DNA from: Flavobacterium sp.
GTDB lineage: Bacteria > Bacteroidota > Bacteroidia > Flavobacteriales > Flavobacteriaceae
Reading direction: 5' to 3'
Assembly (NCBI GenBank): GCA_005792865.1
Contig: SXQR01000110.1
Location: 1 to 9,832 of the forward strand
DNA length: 9,832 bases
Shown here: in pieces, positions 1 to 6,189 of the stretch
How positions within the stretch are numbered: the stretch's first letter is position 1
Layout: each line of letters starts with the position of its first letter
Program-made: the position numbers and the translations under genes
The notes under the pieces: model-generated
The model's database searches: none
Seen by the model: the letters and a program-made list of their open reading frames with translations, nothing else
What the model was told of the DNA's origin: nothing

Positions 1-35
1 AAGAAGTGTCGCGCCGGTATGCGATGGAAAAATAA
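1..35 (+). CDS. 3' end of an upstream gene, possibly Fe/Mn superoxide dismutase (partial)
   Basis: Reading from base 3, the window opens with EVSRRYAMEK followed by TAA at 33-35. An intrinsic terminator follows about 20 nt later, which supports a + strand gene ending here. The peptide resembles the C-terminus of Fe/Mn superoxide dismutases, where a (N)W-x-x-V-x-x-R(Y/F) helix closes the protein. That match is from memory and rests on ten residues. A second frame (from base 1) ends at TAG 43-45 and cannot be excluded. The existence of an upstream + strand gene is fairly safe; its identity is a guess. Confidence 0.4.
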   Translation, partial: EVSRRYAMEK

Positions 36-54
36 TCCCGATTAGTTACAAAAG

Positions 55-86
55 AAAAAGCGGCAAATTTCTCTGCCGCTTTTTTT
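55..86 (+). terminator. Rho-independent terminator of the upstream + strand gene
   Basis: There is a perfect 11-bp stem: 55-65 (AAAAAGCGGCA) pairs with 74-84 (TGCCGCTTTTT) around an 8-nt loop. On the + strand it runs into seven consecutive T at 80-86. The left arm is preceded by A-rich sequence, so it could also work weakly in the other direction. Placement 20 nt after the stop of the upstream reading frame fits a + strand terminator. Confidence 0.85.
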
Positions 87-113
87 ATGACTGAAAACCA
101 GATAGGTACCAAA

Positions 114-145
114 TAAAAAAGGTGAAATTGCTTTCACCCTTTTTG
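114..145 (-). terminator. Intrinsic terminator serving the minus-strand purF side
   Basis: GGTGAAA (121-127) pairs with TTTCACC (132-138) around a 4-nt loop, and the flanking A and T tracts extend the pairing after a single mismatch. Read on the minus strand, the hairpin is followed by TTTTTTATTT (from 120 downwards), a typical U-tract. It lies about 130 nt beyond the purF stop codon and is the first terminator-like structure reached by purF transcripts. The T-run at 140-144 on the other side may make it bidirectional. Confidence 0.75.
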
Positions 146-273
146 CCCCAAATCTACCATAAACTTAACCTACTAATGCTATGGTCCTCCAAATGTATAG
201 CGGGTTTGAATGTGTTAACAAATAAATTAGATGAACAGCACCAAAATTCGATAAAATGCTATTTTTTATGTAT
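146..273. other. Intergenic 3' region of purF with a promoter-like motif
   Basis: This is AT-rich and holds no plausible gene. On the minus strand it contains TTTG (219-222), a 21-nt spacer and TACATTTG (190-197), which fits the Bacteroidota promoter consensus and points toward the terminator at 114-145. A transcript from there would be about 70 nt. It would include CCATA/TATGG arms (158-162 and 180-184) and the terminator hairpin. It may equally be just the 3' untranslated region of purF. Confidence 0.35.
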
Positions 274-2172
274 TTAATAGGCCCGAGCGTCCTTTCCTTC
301 GTAAAAATTCATGAAGGCGCGGTTCACGACGCGGTTCCCTCCGGGTGTCGGATAATCGCCCGTGAAATACCAGTCGCCCAAATTTTTCGGGCACGCCGCG
401 TGCAGGTTCTCCACCGATTGGAAAATGATCTTGATCTCGGCCTTGATCGTCGGTGATGAAAGCATCCTGGCAATCTGTGCCGAAATCTCAGCATCGGTAA
501 AAGGTGCATAGATCTCGGTGACGTAATTGACCACCTGATCGTCCGGAAGATTTTCCTGTGCCTTGCATTTCTGATAGACTTCATCGACCAGATGGTACAT
601 TCCGCGTTCCTGCAACAGCTCGAGCGCGGCCTTGAAGGCAACGAGCCCTTCCAGCTTGGCCATGTCAATGCCGTAACAGTCCGGATACCTGATTTGCGGT
701 GCCGATGACACGACGACGATTGCCTTTGGGTTCAGCCGGTCAAGCATCTTCAGGATACTGAGTTTCAGCGTGGTCCCGCGCACGATCGAATCATCGATGA
801 TGACCAGGTTGTCCTGCGGCTTGATCACGCCGTAGGTGACATCGTAAACGTGTGCCACTAGATCGTCACGGCTGGAATCCTCGGTGATGAAGGTGCGCAG
901 CTTGGCGTCCTTGATCGCGATCTTCTCTGTCCTGATCTTTACCGAAAGCAATTCGTGCAGTGAGTCGCGCGTGAGCGTTTTTCGGTTGTTGAGGATGTGG
1001 TCGTTCTTGCGCTGGTTAAGGAAATCTTGCGCGGCCTCCACCATCCCGAAGAAAGAGACCTCAGCCGTATTGGGGATATAGGAGAAAACGGTATTGTCGG
1101 TGTCGTTGTCTATCGCATCGAGAACCGCCGGCAGCACCAGCCGTCCCAATTCCTTGCGCTCGCGGTAGATCTCCGCATCGGACCCGCGCGAAAAATAGAT
1201 CCGCTCAAACGAGCAGGATTTCTTGGGCAAGGCCTCGATGATTTTTTGTTCCGACACATCGCCGTTCTTTTTGACGATGAGCGCATGCCCGGGCGTAAGT
1301 TCGCGCACCTGGTCATACGATACGTTGAATACCGTCTGGATGACAGGCCGTTCCGATGCCACGACCACAACCTCGTCATTCTCCATGAAATAAGCCGGCC
1401 GGATGCCCGCCGGATCCCTGAATACGAAAGCATCGCCATGGCCAAAAAGACCGGCCATCGCATAGCCGCCGTCCCACCCTTTTGAGGCGCGCCGCAAGAT
1501 CTTGGCAACATCGAGTTTTTCGGCGATCACGGGAGAAGCCTCGCGTTTGGACAGGCCATTTGTCTTGCACTCAAAGTACAGATCGGTGACCTCCTCGTCC
1601 AAAAAATGCCCGATCTTTTCCATCACGGTCACGGTATCGGCCATCTCCTTGGGATGCTGGCCAAGTTCCACCAGGCTCTGGAATAGCTTGGTGACGTTGG
1701 TCATGTTGAAATTTCCGGCGACGATCAGGTTGCGGTGCATCCAGTTGTTCTGGCGCAGGAACGGGTGCACGCTCTCGATGCTGTTCTTGCCAAAAGTTCC
1801 GTAGCGCACGTGCCCAAGGAACAGTTCACCTATATAGGGAATGTTCTTCTTTTGCAGCGCAACGTTGTCGGCATATTCAGGATGGGCGGCCATCTCTTCA
1901 TTGATCCGCGCATTGACCTGCGAGAAAACATCCTGGATCGCTTGCGGATTGTTGCTCCGAAGCCTCGAGATGTATCGCTCCCCGGGTTCCATGTCAAATT
2001 TGATCGACGCGATGCCCGCGCCGTCCTGCCCGCGATTGTGCTGCTTTTCCATGAGCAGGTACATCTTTTGCACGCCATAGAAAGCCGTTCCGTACTTCTC
2101 TTTATAATATTCCAGCGGTTTCTTGAGCCTTAGAAAGGCAATGCCGCATTCGTGGTTGAGTTTGTCAGTCAT
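274..2172 (-). CDS. purF: Amidophosphoribosyltransferase, long Bacteroidota form (PurF)
   Basis: Catalyses the first committed step of de novo purine synthesis: PRPP + glutamine to 5-phosphoribosylamine, in the cytoplasm. The N-terminal class II glutamine amidotransferase has the nucleophile at Cys9 (HECGI). This implies removal of an 8-residue propeptide, as in the Bacillus-type enzyme. HNRGQDG (45-51), GHVRYGT (120-126), GNFN (153-156) and FRDPAGIRP (251-259) complete that domain. The phosphoribosyltransferase domain carries the PRPP loop VIIDDSIVRGTT (457-468). At 632 aa it is about 125 residues longer than the E. coli enzyme. There is extra sequence between the two glutaminase motifs and ahead of LRTFI in the transferase domain. 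The C-terminal TGDYPT motif is preceded by Trp-Tyr-Phe rather than the CxxC of Fe-S types, so no cluster is expected. ATG (2170-2172) was chosen because it places Cys9 correctly. It is transcribed separately from the kinase gene upstream. Confidence 0.96.
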   Translation of the reverse strand: MTDKLNHECGIAFLRLKKPLEYYKEKYGTAFYGVQKMYLLMEKQHNRGQDGAGIASIKFDMEPGERYISRLRSNNPQAIQDVFSQVNARINEEMAAHPEYADNVALQKKNIPYIGELFLGHVRYGTFGKNSIESVHPFLRQNNWMHRNLIVAGNFNMTNVTKLFQSLVELGQHPKEMADTVTVMEKIGHFLDEEVTDLYFECKTNGLSKREASPVIAEKLDVAKILRRASKGWDGGYAMAGLFGHGDAFVFRDPAGIRPAYFMENDEVVVVASERPVIQTVFNVSYDQVRELTPGHALIVKKNGDVSEQKIIEALPKKSCSFERIYFSRGSDAEIYRERKELGRLVLPAVLDAIDNDTDNTVFSYIPNTAEVSFFGMVEAAQDFLNQRKNDHILNNRKTLTRDSLHELLSVKIRTEKIAIKDAKLRTFITEDSSRDDLVAHVYDVTYGVIKPQDNLVIIDDSIVRGTTLKLSILKMLDRLNPKAIVVVSSAPQIRYPDCYGIDMAKLEGLVAFKAALELLQERGMYHLVDEVYQKCKAQENLPDDQVVNYVTEIYAPFTDAEISAQIARMLSSPTIKAEIKIIFQSVENLHAACPKNLGDWYFTGDYPTPGGNRVVNRAFMNFYEGKDARAY

Positions 2173-2176
2173 GGTT

Positions 2177-2225
2177 GTCAGTCGTCAGTTGTCAGTCGTC
2201 AGTCGTCAGTTATCAGTTGTCAGTA
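2177..2225 (-). repeat. Seven tandem heptamers (consensus GTCAGTY on + strand) in the purF leader
   Basis: Seven head-to-tail 7-bp units: GTCAGTC, GTCAGTT, GTCAGTC, GTCAGTC, GTCAGTT, ATCAGTT and GTCAGTA. Position 7 is the main variable base. The array ends 4 nt before the purF ATG. The first codons of purF (ATG ACT GAC) contain a further out-of-phase copy at 2164-2170. On the purF sense strand every unit contains TGA. Because 7 is not a multiple of 3, the stops fall in all three frames. Confidence 0.95.
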
Positions 2226-2228
2226 GTT

Positions 2229-2236
2229 CAAAGGTA
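2229..2236 (-). promoter_or_regulatory. Putative -7 box of the purF promoter (TACCTTTG)
   Basis: Reads TACCTTTG on the minus strand, a full match to the Bacteroidota TAnnTTTG element. It lies downstream of the kinase terminator and 57 nt above the purF start. No clear TTG -33 element is seen 17-23 nt upstream, so it may be weak or activator-dependent. Transcription would begin near 2222-2224, at the edge of the heptamer array. Confidence 0.5.
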
Positions 2237-2284
2237 ATCGAGTGTCTATCGTATTTGATTTGGCATTGTCGCGCGTCCGGTCGT

Positions 2285-2307
2285 CGTTCGACATTGGACG
2301 TTCGACA
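2285..2307. repeat. Short direct repeat CGTTCGACA upstream of purF
   Basis: CGTTCGACA occurs at 2285-2293 and again at 2299-2307, exactly 14 bp apart (two heptamer periods), with CATTGGA between. It sits between the kinase terminator and the purF -7 box. It could be an operator or a decayed remnant of another heptamer array. Nothing identifies its function. Confidence 0.5.
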
Positions 2308-2308
2308 A

Positions 2309-2330
2309 TAAAAAAAGCCCCTTTCGGGGC
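2309..2330 (-). terminator. Intrinsic terminator of the PfkB-family kinase gene
   Basis: GCCCC (2317-2321) pairs with GGGGC (2326-2330) around a 4-nt loop; on the minus strand the loop is GAAA, a stable tetraloop type. It is followed on that strand by seven T (2316-2310). The hairpin begins 10 nt after the kinase stop codon, so the kinase and purF are separate transcription units. Confidence 0.88.
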
Positions 2331-2339
2331 ATATCTTGT

Positions 2340-3266
2340 CTATGGAAGTTCGATTTCAAATTGAGTCAGCGCGCGAAATTGCTTCAGGCGCTGTGCCACC
2401 TCATCGCGGTCGAGGGCTTCCATTCGCTGCGTCCCGAATTTCTCCACGCAGAACGATGCTAGGTTAGAACCGTATATAATGCCGTTTTTCATGTTGTCAA
2501 ATGAGACGTTTTCGCTCTGGGCAATATAACCCGCAAATCCTCCGGCAAACGTGTCGCCGGCGCCGGTTGGGTCAAAGACTTCCTCAAGTGGCAACGCGGG
2601 CGCAAAGAACACCTCTTTGCCGTGGAAGAGCAGCGCGCCGTGCTCGCCTTTCTTGATCACGACGTATTTGGGGCCCATCGTATGGATCTTGGCCGCGGCC
2701 TTCACCAGTGAATACTCTCCTGAGAGCTGGCGCGCCTCCTCGTCATTGATCGTGATCACGTCGATGCGCTTGATGACCTCGAGCAATTCGGGCAGGGCGC
2801 AGTCCATCCAGAAGTTCATCGTGTCCAGCACGACGAGTTTCGGGTGACTGGCCATTTGGTCCAGGACATTGGCCTGGGTGAGCGGGTGCAGGTTGCCCAG
2901 CATGACCACATCGGCATCCTTGAAATTTTCGGGGACAACGGGCTTGAAATCGGCCAAAACATTGAGTTCGGTGGCCAATGTATCGCGCGAATTCAGGTCA
3001 TTGTGGTACTTTCCGCTCCAAAAAAACGTCTTGCCGCCGGGCACGATCTCGATTCCGGAAACGTCGATTCCCTTGTCCTTGAGCATCTCCAGGTATTCCT
3101 GCGGGAAATCCTCGCCCACCACCGAGACAATGGCCGACTTCAGGTTAAAGAATGATGCCGAAAGGCCGATGTAGGTTCCGGCACCGCCGAGGATTTTGTC
3201 GGTTTTCCCGAAAGGGGTCTCGATGGCGTCAAAGGCAACCGTTCCCACAATGAGCAGTTTGTTCAT
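2340..3266 (-). CDS. PfkB/ribokinase-family sugar or nucleoside kinase
   Basis: A 308-aa ATP-dependent kinase of the PfkB superfamily. The N-terminal substrate-side glycine motif LGGAGTYIGLSASF is present, followed by VVGEDFP. The C-terminal signature DPTGAGDTFAGG spans about 232-243, with D238 as the expected catalytic base and the GAGD anion hole. INDEEARQLSGE is the usual mid-domain motif. The substrate cannot be read from the sequence. Flanking purF and purN make a nucleoside kinase conceivable, but many relatives are annotated only as sugar kinases. I start it at ATG 3264-3266, giving MNKLLIVGTVAFD. A longer TTG-initiated frame to 3314 is rejected because that TTG is the -33 element of a promoter and the -7 box lies inside the extension. 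The gene has its own promoter and terminator. Confidence 0.88.
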   Translation of the reverse strand: MNKLLIVGTVAFDAIETPFGKTDKILGGAGTYIGLSASFFNLKSAIVSVVGEDFPQEYLEMLKDKGIDVSGIEIVPGGKTFFWSGKYHNDLNSRDTLATELNVLADFKPVVPENFKDADVVMLGNLHPLTQANVLDQMASHPKLVVLDTMNFWMDCALPELLEVIKRIDVITINDEEARQLSGEYSLVKAAAKIHTMGPKYVVIKKGEHGALLFHGKEVFFAPALPLEEVFDPTGAGDTFAGGFAGYIAQSENVSFDNMKNGIIYGSNLASFCVEKFGTQRMEALDRDEVAQRLKQFRALTQFEIELP

Positions 3267-3284
3267 CAAAAGCGAATTAAGCGG

Positions 3285-3316
3285 CAAAGATAAGCCTTCT
3301 GCGGGCAGATGCAAAA
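3285..3316 (-). promoter_or_regulatory. Promoter of the PfkB-family kinase gene
   Basis: On the minus strand TTTTG (3316-3312) is followed after 19 nt by TATCTTTG (3292-3285), an exact fit to the Bacteroidota TTG-N17-23-TAnnTTTG promoter. Transcription would start near 3279, giving a leader of about 13 nt before ATG 3266. An 8-bp direct repeat, GATGCAAA on the + strand at 3308-3315 and 3324-3331, overlaps the -33 element and could be a binding site. Confidence 0.7.
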
Positions 3317-3341
3317 TGCGCCCGATGCAAAGTTTTGTGAA

Positions 3342-3827
3342 TTAAAACAGCCCGGCGTCGCCCGAATGCTGTTCGTAATAATGGTCAACCGAAAGTTGCG
3401 GCTGGGTTGAGGCCATCACCGCCAATTGGTCGCAACGCTCGTTCTGGCGGTGGCTGTTGTGGCCCTTGATCCATTTGAAATCGACCTTGTGCCGGCGATA
3501 GACCTGCAGGAACCGCTTCCAGAGGTCGGGGTTTTTCTTGCCCGCGAAACCCTTCTGCTCCCATCCGAAGACCCAGCGCTTGAGAACCGAATCCACCACG
3601 TATTTGGAATCGGACATGACCAGTACCGTCATCCCCGGATTTCTTAATTTTTCAAGCCCGACGATCACGGCCAGCAGTTCCATCCGGTTATTGGTGGTGA
3701 GTCGAAAACCCTCGTAAAACTCCCTGACATAAGGCGTGCCGACGAGTTCCATCACGACGCCGTAGCCGCCCGGGCCCGGATTGCCCTTTGCCGCGCCATC
3801 GGTGTAGATGTGCACCTGGTGGCTCAT
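3342..3827 (-). CDS. rnhA: Ribonuclease HI
   Basis: Cleaves the RNA strand of RNA:DNA hybrids, for example R-loops and Okazaki primers. The 161-aa protein carries the full DEDD metal site: D10 in YTDGAAKGNPGPGGYG, E50 in NNRMELLA, D73 in MSDSKYV and D133 in NERCDQLA. The loop histidine H123 is in IKGHNSH. The handle region FGWEQKGF resembles the E. coli basic protrusion. The C-terminus extends past the core and ends GDAGLF. The start codon (3825-3827) overlaps the purN stop as ATGA, so it is probably translationally coupled to purN. No terminator lies between it and the kinase gene, so some read-through is possible. Confidence 0.95.
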   Translation of the reverse strand: MSHQVHIYTDGAAKGNPGPGGYGVVMELVGTPYVREFYEGFRLTTNNRMELLAVIVGLEKLRNPGMTVLVMSDSKYVVDSVLKRWVFGWEQKGFAGKKNPDLWKRFLQVYRRHKVDFKWIKGHNSHRQNERCDQLAVMASTQPQLSVDHYYEQHSGDAGLF

Positions 3828-4387
3828 TGAAAGAGCAGTTTTTCGATGACTTTCGGGAAGTGTTCGTGTTCAAGATTTTGCACCGATCGCGCAATGGAAT
3901 CAATCGTGGCGTCAGCTCCCACATCGGCCCTGGCCTGGAAAATCACGTCTCCGTTGTCATAATGCTCATCGACATAATGGATCGTGATGCCCGTCTCGCT
4001 TTCGCCCGATTCAAGCACGGCGCGGTGGACATTGTCGCCATACATGCCCTTGCCGCCAAATTTGGGCAGCAGCGCAGGATGGATGTTGACGATGCGATTG
4101 CTGAAATGTTGGACAATATCGGCCGGCATCATCATCAGGAAGCCCGAAAGGACAATCAGGTCCGGATTAATCTTTTGGAGTTCCGACAGCACATGCCCCG
4201 ACTGCAGCGTCTCACGGCTGATGATCTCCACGTCCACACCATGCCTTCGCGCCCTCTCCACTACGCCTGCCCCGGGCCTGTTGCAAAAAACGGCGGCCAC
4301 CCGCGCCTTTCCCGAATCGTGGAAATGACCGATGATGTTTTCGGCATTGGAACCGTTCCCCGACGCGAAAATCACGAGCTGTTTCAT
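3824..4387 (-). CDS. purN: Phosphoribosylglycinamide formyltransferase (PurN)
   Basis: Transfers formyl from 10-formyltetrahydrofolate to GAR to give FGAR, the third step of purine synthesis. The 187-aa protein has the phosphate-binding ASGNGSNAENI near the N-terminus. The catalytic triad is N101, H103 (VNIHPALLP) and D144 (EHYDNGD), at almost the same spacing as N106/H108/D144 of E. coli. LSGFLMMMP and GITIHYVDE are further family motifs. The leader is A/T-rich without a Shine-Dalgarno sequence. Its TGA overlaps the ATG of rnhA. It is divergent from acpP, with a 160-nt spacer; I could not find a convincing promoter for it there. Confidence 0.96.
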   Translation of the reverse strand: MKQLVIFASGNGSNAENIIGHFHDSGKARVAAVFCNRPGAGVVERARRHGVDVEIISRETLQSGHVLSELQKINPDLIVLSGFLMMMPADIVQHFSNRIVNIHPALLPKFGGKGMYGDNVHRAVLESGESETGITIHYVDEHYDNGDVIFQARADVGADATIDSIARSVQNLEHEHFPKVIEKLLFQ

Positions 4388-4547
4388 GGCTTTGGTTTGG
4401 GATGCAAAAAAAAGAATAATAATCAGGAAATTGCCCGTTCCCGTCCCGATTAATTTTTTAAATTAGTGGACAAATTGGAACATTCGGGTTGGATTAAAGT
4501 AAAGTTTTTTATTTTTGCCAACAAATTAAAATTTAAAACTATAGATT
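4388..4547. promoter_or_regulatory. Divergent purN/acpP control region with acpP promoter
   Basis: On the + strand TTG (4489-4491), an 18-nt spacer and TATTTTTG (4510-4517) match the Bacteroidota promoter and would start acpP transcription near 4523, about 25 nt before the ATG. Upstream lies an AT-rich inverted repeat TAATTT-TTT-AAATTA (4451-4465). A CCCGT motif is repeated in tandem at 4434-4449, with the last copy degenerate. Either could be a regulator site; no known operator is recognised. The purN-directed promoter is not identifiable. Confidence 0.65.
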
Positions 4548-4784
4548 ATGTCAGACATTGCATCAAGAGTTAAAGCGATTATTGTAGACAAACTGGGCGT
4601 TGATGAAAACGAAGTCGTAAACGAGGCAAGCTTCACCAACGACCTTGGCGCCGACTCACTGGATACCGTAGAGCTGATCATGGAATTCGAGAAGGAATTC
4701 GACATCCAGATCCCGGACGACCAGGCTGAAAACATCGCGACAGTAGGGCAGGCAATCTCTTACATTGAAGAAGCTAAGAAATAA
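4548..4784 (+). CDS. acpP: Acyl carrier protein
   Basis: A 78-aa acidic four-helix carrier that holds growing acyl chains during type II fatty-acid synthesis. The phosphopantetheine attachment residue is S37 in [15 protein letters not shown]. The helix II face following DSL is the classic docking surface for FabF and other partners. Length and motif match the E. coli protein. It is first in a run with fabF, which encodes a direct partner. It is preceded by a good promoter and followed by a structured spacer that may let it be made in excess of the downstream genes. Confidence 0.97.
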   Translation: MSDIASRVKAIIVDKLGVDENEVVNEASFTNDLGADSLDTVELIMEFEKEFDIQIPDDQAENIATVGQAISYIEEAKK

Positions 4785-4792
4785 TTTCCCCT

Positions 4793-4916
4793 CCCGTTTA
4801 CGGGTCCCTGTTTTATGCAGACACAGGTTGTAAGACAACCATCAGAATAATGATGTAATACCCATGTTGCTTAGTGAACCACGAAGACAGCATGGGTGTT
4901 ACTCCTTTAAAACACC
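4793..4916 (+). promoter_or_regulatory. Structured acpP-fabF spacer with competing hairpins
   Basis: Three hairpins can form in the RNA. 4793-4804 is a CCCG/CGGG stem with a TTTA loop, close to a short T-run (4811-4814). 4826-4840 is a perfect 6-bp stem (GGTTGT/ACAACC). 4855-4869 pairs with 4888-4902 over 15 bp with two G:U pairs and an 18-nt loop. In addition, GGTGTT (4895-4900), part of the large stem, can instead pair with AACACC (4911-4916) just before fabF. The two folds exclude each other. No strong U-tract follows, so this looks like a processing, stability or attenuation element rather than a full terminator. Confidence 0.55.
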
Positions 4917-4931
4917 ACTAATATCCACAAT

Positions 4932-6185
4932 ATGCAGTTAAGGCGCGTCGTAGTAACAGGTTTAGGAGCACTCACACCCATAGGGAACAATATCCAGGAA
5001 TACTGGGATTCCCTTGTGAAAGGTGTCAGCGGTGCGGCCCCGATCACCTATTACGATACCGAAAAGCATAAGACCAAGTTTGCCTGCGAAGTCAAGAACT
5101 TCAACATCGGGGATTACATGGACCGCAAGGAGGCCAGGCGACTCGATAAATTTGCGCATTACGCGATTGCGGCCAGCGACGAGGCCATCAAGGATGCCGG
5201 CCTTACCGACGGCAACGTGGACAAGTACCGCGTGGGCGTCATCTGGGGAGCGGGCATCGGCGGATTGGAGACCTTTCAGGAGGAGGTGATCTATTACGCC
5301 AAAGGCGACGGGACGCCAAAATTCAACCCCTTCTTCATTCCTAAAATGATTGCCGATATTGCCCCGGCGCACATTTCGATGCGCAACGGCTATATGGGTC
5401 CCAATTATACCACTGTCTCGGCGTGTGCCTCATCGGCGAATGCCTTGATCGACGCCTTTAATTACATCAGGCTCGGCATGTGCGATGTGATCATCTCCGG
5501 CGGATCGGAAGCGGCCATCACCATCGCCGGGATGGGCGGATTCAACTCGATGCATGCGCTGTCCACCCGCAACGAAAGTCCTGAAACGGCCTCACGCCCC
5601 TTTGATGCGACCCGCGACGGTTTCGTTTTGGGCGAAGGTGCGGGCGCACTCGTACTCGAGGACTACGAGCACGCCAAGGCACGCGGGGCAAAAATCTATT
5701 GTGAGATCGGCGGCGGCGGCATGTCTTCGGACGCGTACCACCTCACTGCCCCACATCCTGAAGGCATCGGCGTGATCGCGGTCATGAACAACTGTTTGCG
5801 CGACGCGGGCATGAAGCCCGAGCAGGTGGACCACATCAACACGCACGGGACTTCGACCCCACTAGGCGATGTCGCCGAACTCAAAGCCATCAGTGCGGTT
5901 TTTGGCGACCACGCCAAGAATCTCAACATCAACTCGACCAAGTCGATGACCGGCCACCTCCTGGGTGCGGCGGGCGCCATTGAGGCCATCGCATCGATCC
6001 TGGCCATCGAGCACGGCATCGTTCCGCCAACCATCAACCACACGGTGGTGGACGAGAACATTGACCCTCAACTCAACCTGACCCTGAACAAGGCGCAAAA
6101 GCGCGATGTCAGGGTCGTGATGAGCAATACATTTGGATTCGGCGGGCACAACGCCTGTGTTCTATTCAAGAAGTTCGAAATGTAA
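4932..6185 (+). CDS. fabF: 3-oxoacyl-[acyl-carrier-protein] synthase II (KAS II)
   Basis: Condenses acyl-enzyme with malonyl-ACP, elongating fatty acids in the cytoplasm. The 417-aa thiolase-fold protein has the Cys-His-His centre: C165 in VSACASSANAL, H305 in NTHGTSTPLGD and H342 in SMTGHLLGAAGA, with the supporting K337 (NSTKSM). These sit two residues later than C163/H303/H340 of E. coli FabF. VVVTGLGALTPIG at the N-terminus and SNTFGFGGHNACV at the C-terminus, including the gating GFGG loop, are intact. ATG 4932 gives the standard N-terminus. It follows acpP by 147 nt and precedes rnc by 4 nt. Confidence 0.97.
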   Translation: MQLRRVVVTGLGALTPIGNNIQEYWDSLVKGVSGAAPITYYDTEKHKTKFACEVKNFNIGDYMDRKEARRLDKFAHYAIAASDEAIKDAGLTDGNVDKYRVGVIWGAGIGGLETFQEEVIYYAKGDGTPKFNPFFIPKMIADIAPAHISMRNGYMGPNYTTVSACASSANALIDAFNYIRLGMCDVIISGGSEAAITIAGMGGFNSMHALSTRNESPETASRPFDATRDGFVLGEGAGALVLEDYEHAKARGAKIYCEIGGGGMSSDAYHLTAPHPEGIGVIAVMNNCLRDAGMKPEQVDHINTHGTSTPLGDVAELKAISAVFGDHAKNLNINSTKSMTGHLLGAAGAIEAIASILAIEHGIVPPTINHTVVDENIDPQLNLTLNKAQKRDVRVVMSNTFGFGGHNACVLFKKFEM

Positions 6186-6189
6186 AAGC

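Noticed and set aside
997..1485. 162-codon + strand open frame opposite purF
   Set aside because: It is antisense to the PurF catalytic domains and its sequence has no family resemblance.
2177..2225. Heptamer array as a CRISPR array
   Set aside because: The units are 7 bp and directly abutting, with no spacers and no cas genes nearby.
4388..4450. Search for a purN promoter on the minus strand
   Set aside because: Only T-rich stretches such as TATTCTTT are present; no TAnnTTTG with a TTG at proper spacing.
3788..4453. 221-codon open frame on the + strand opposite rnhA and purN
   Set aside because: It is antisense to two well-supported enzymes, resembles no known protein and crosses the divergent spacer. 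GC-rich third positions create such shadows.
6133..6189. TTG-initiated N-terminal extension of RNase III
   Set aside because: It lies inside the fabF 3' end. The ATG at 6190, 4 nt after the fabF stop, is a better start and gives the usual length.
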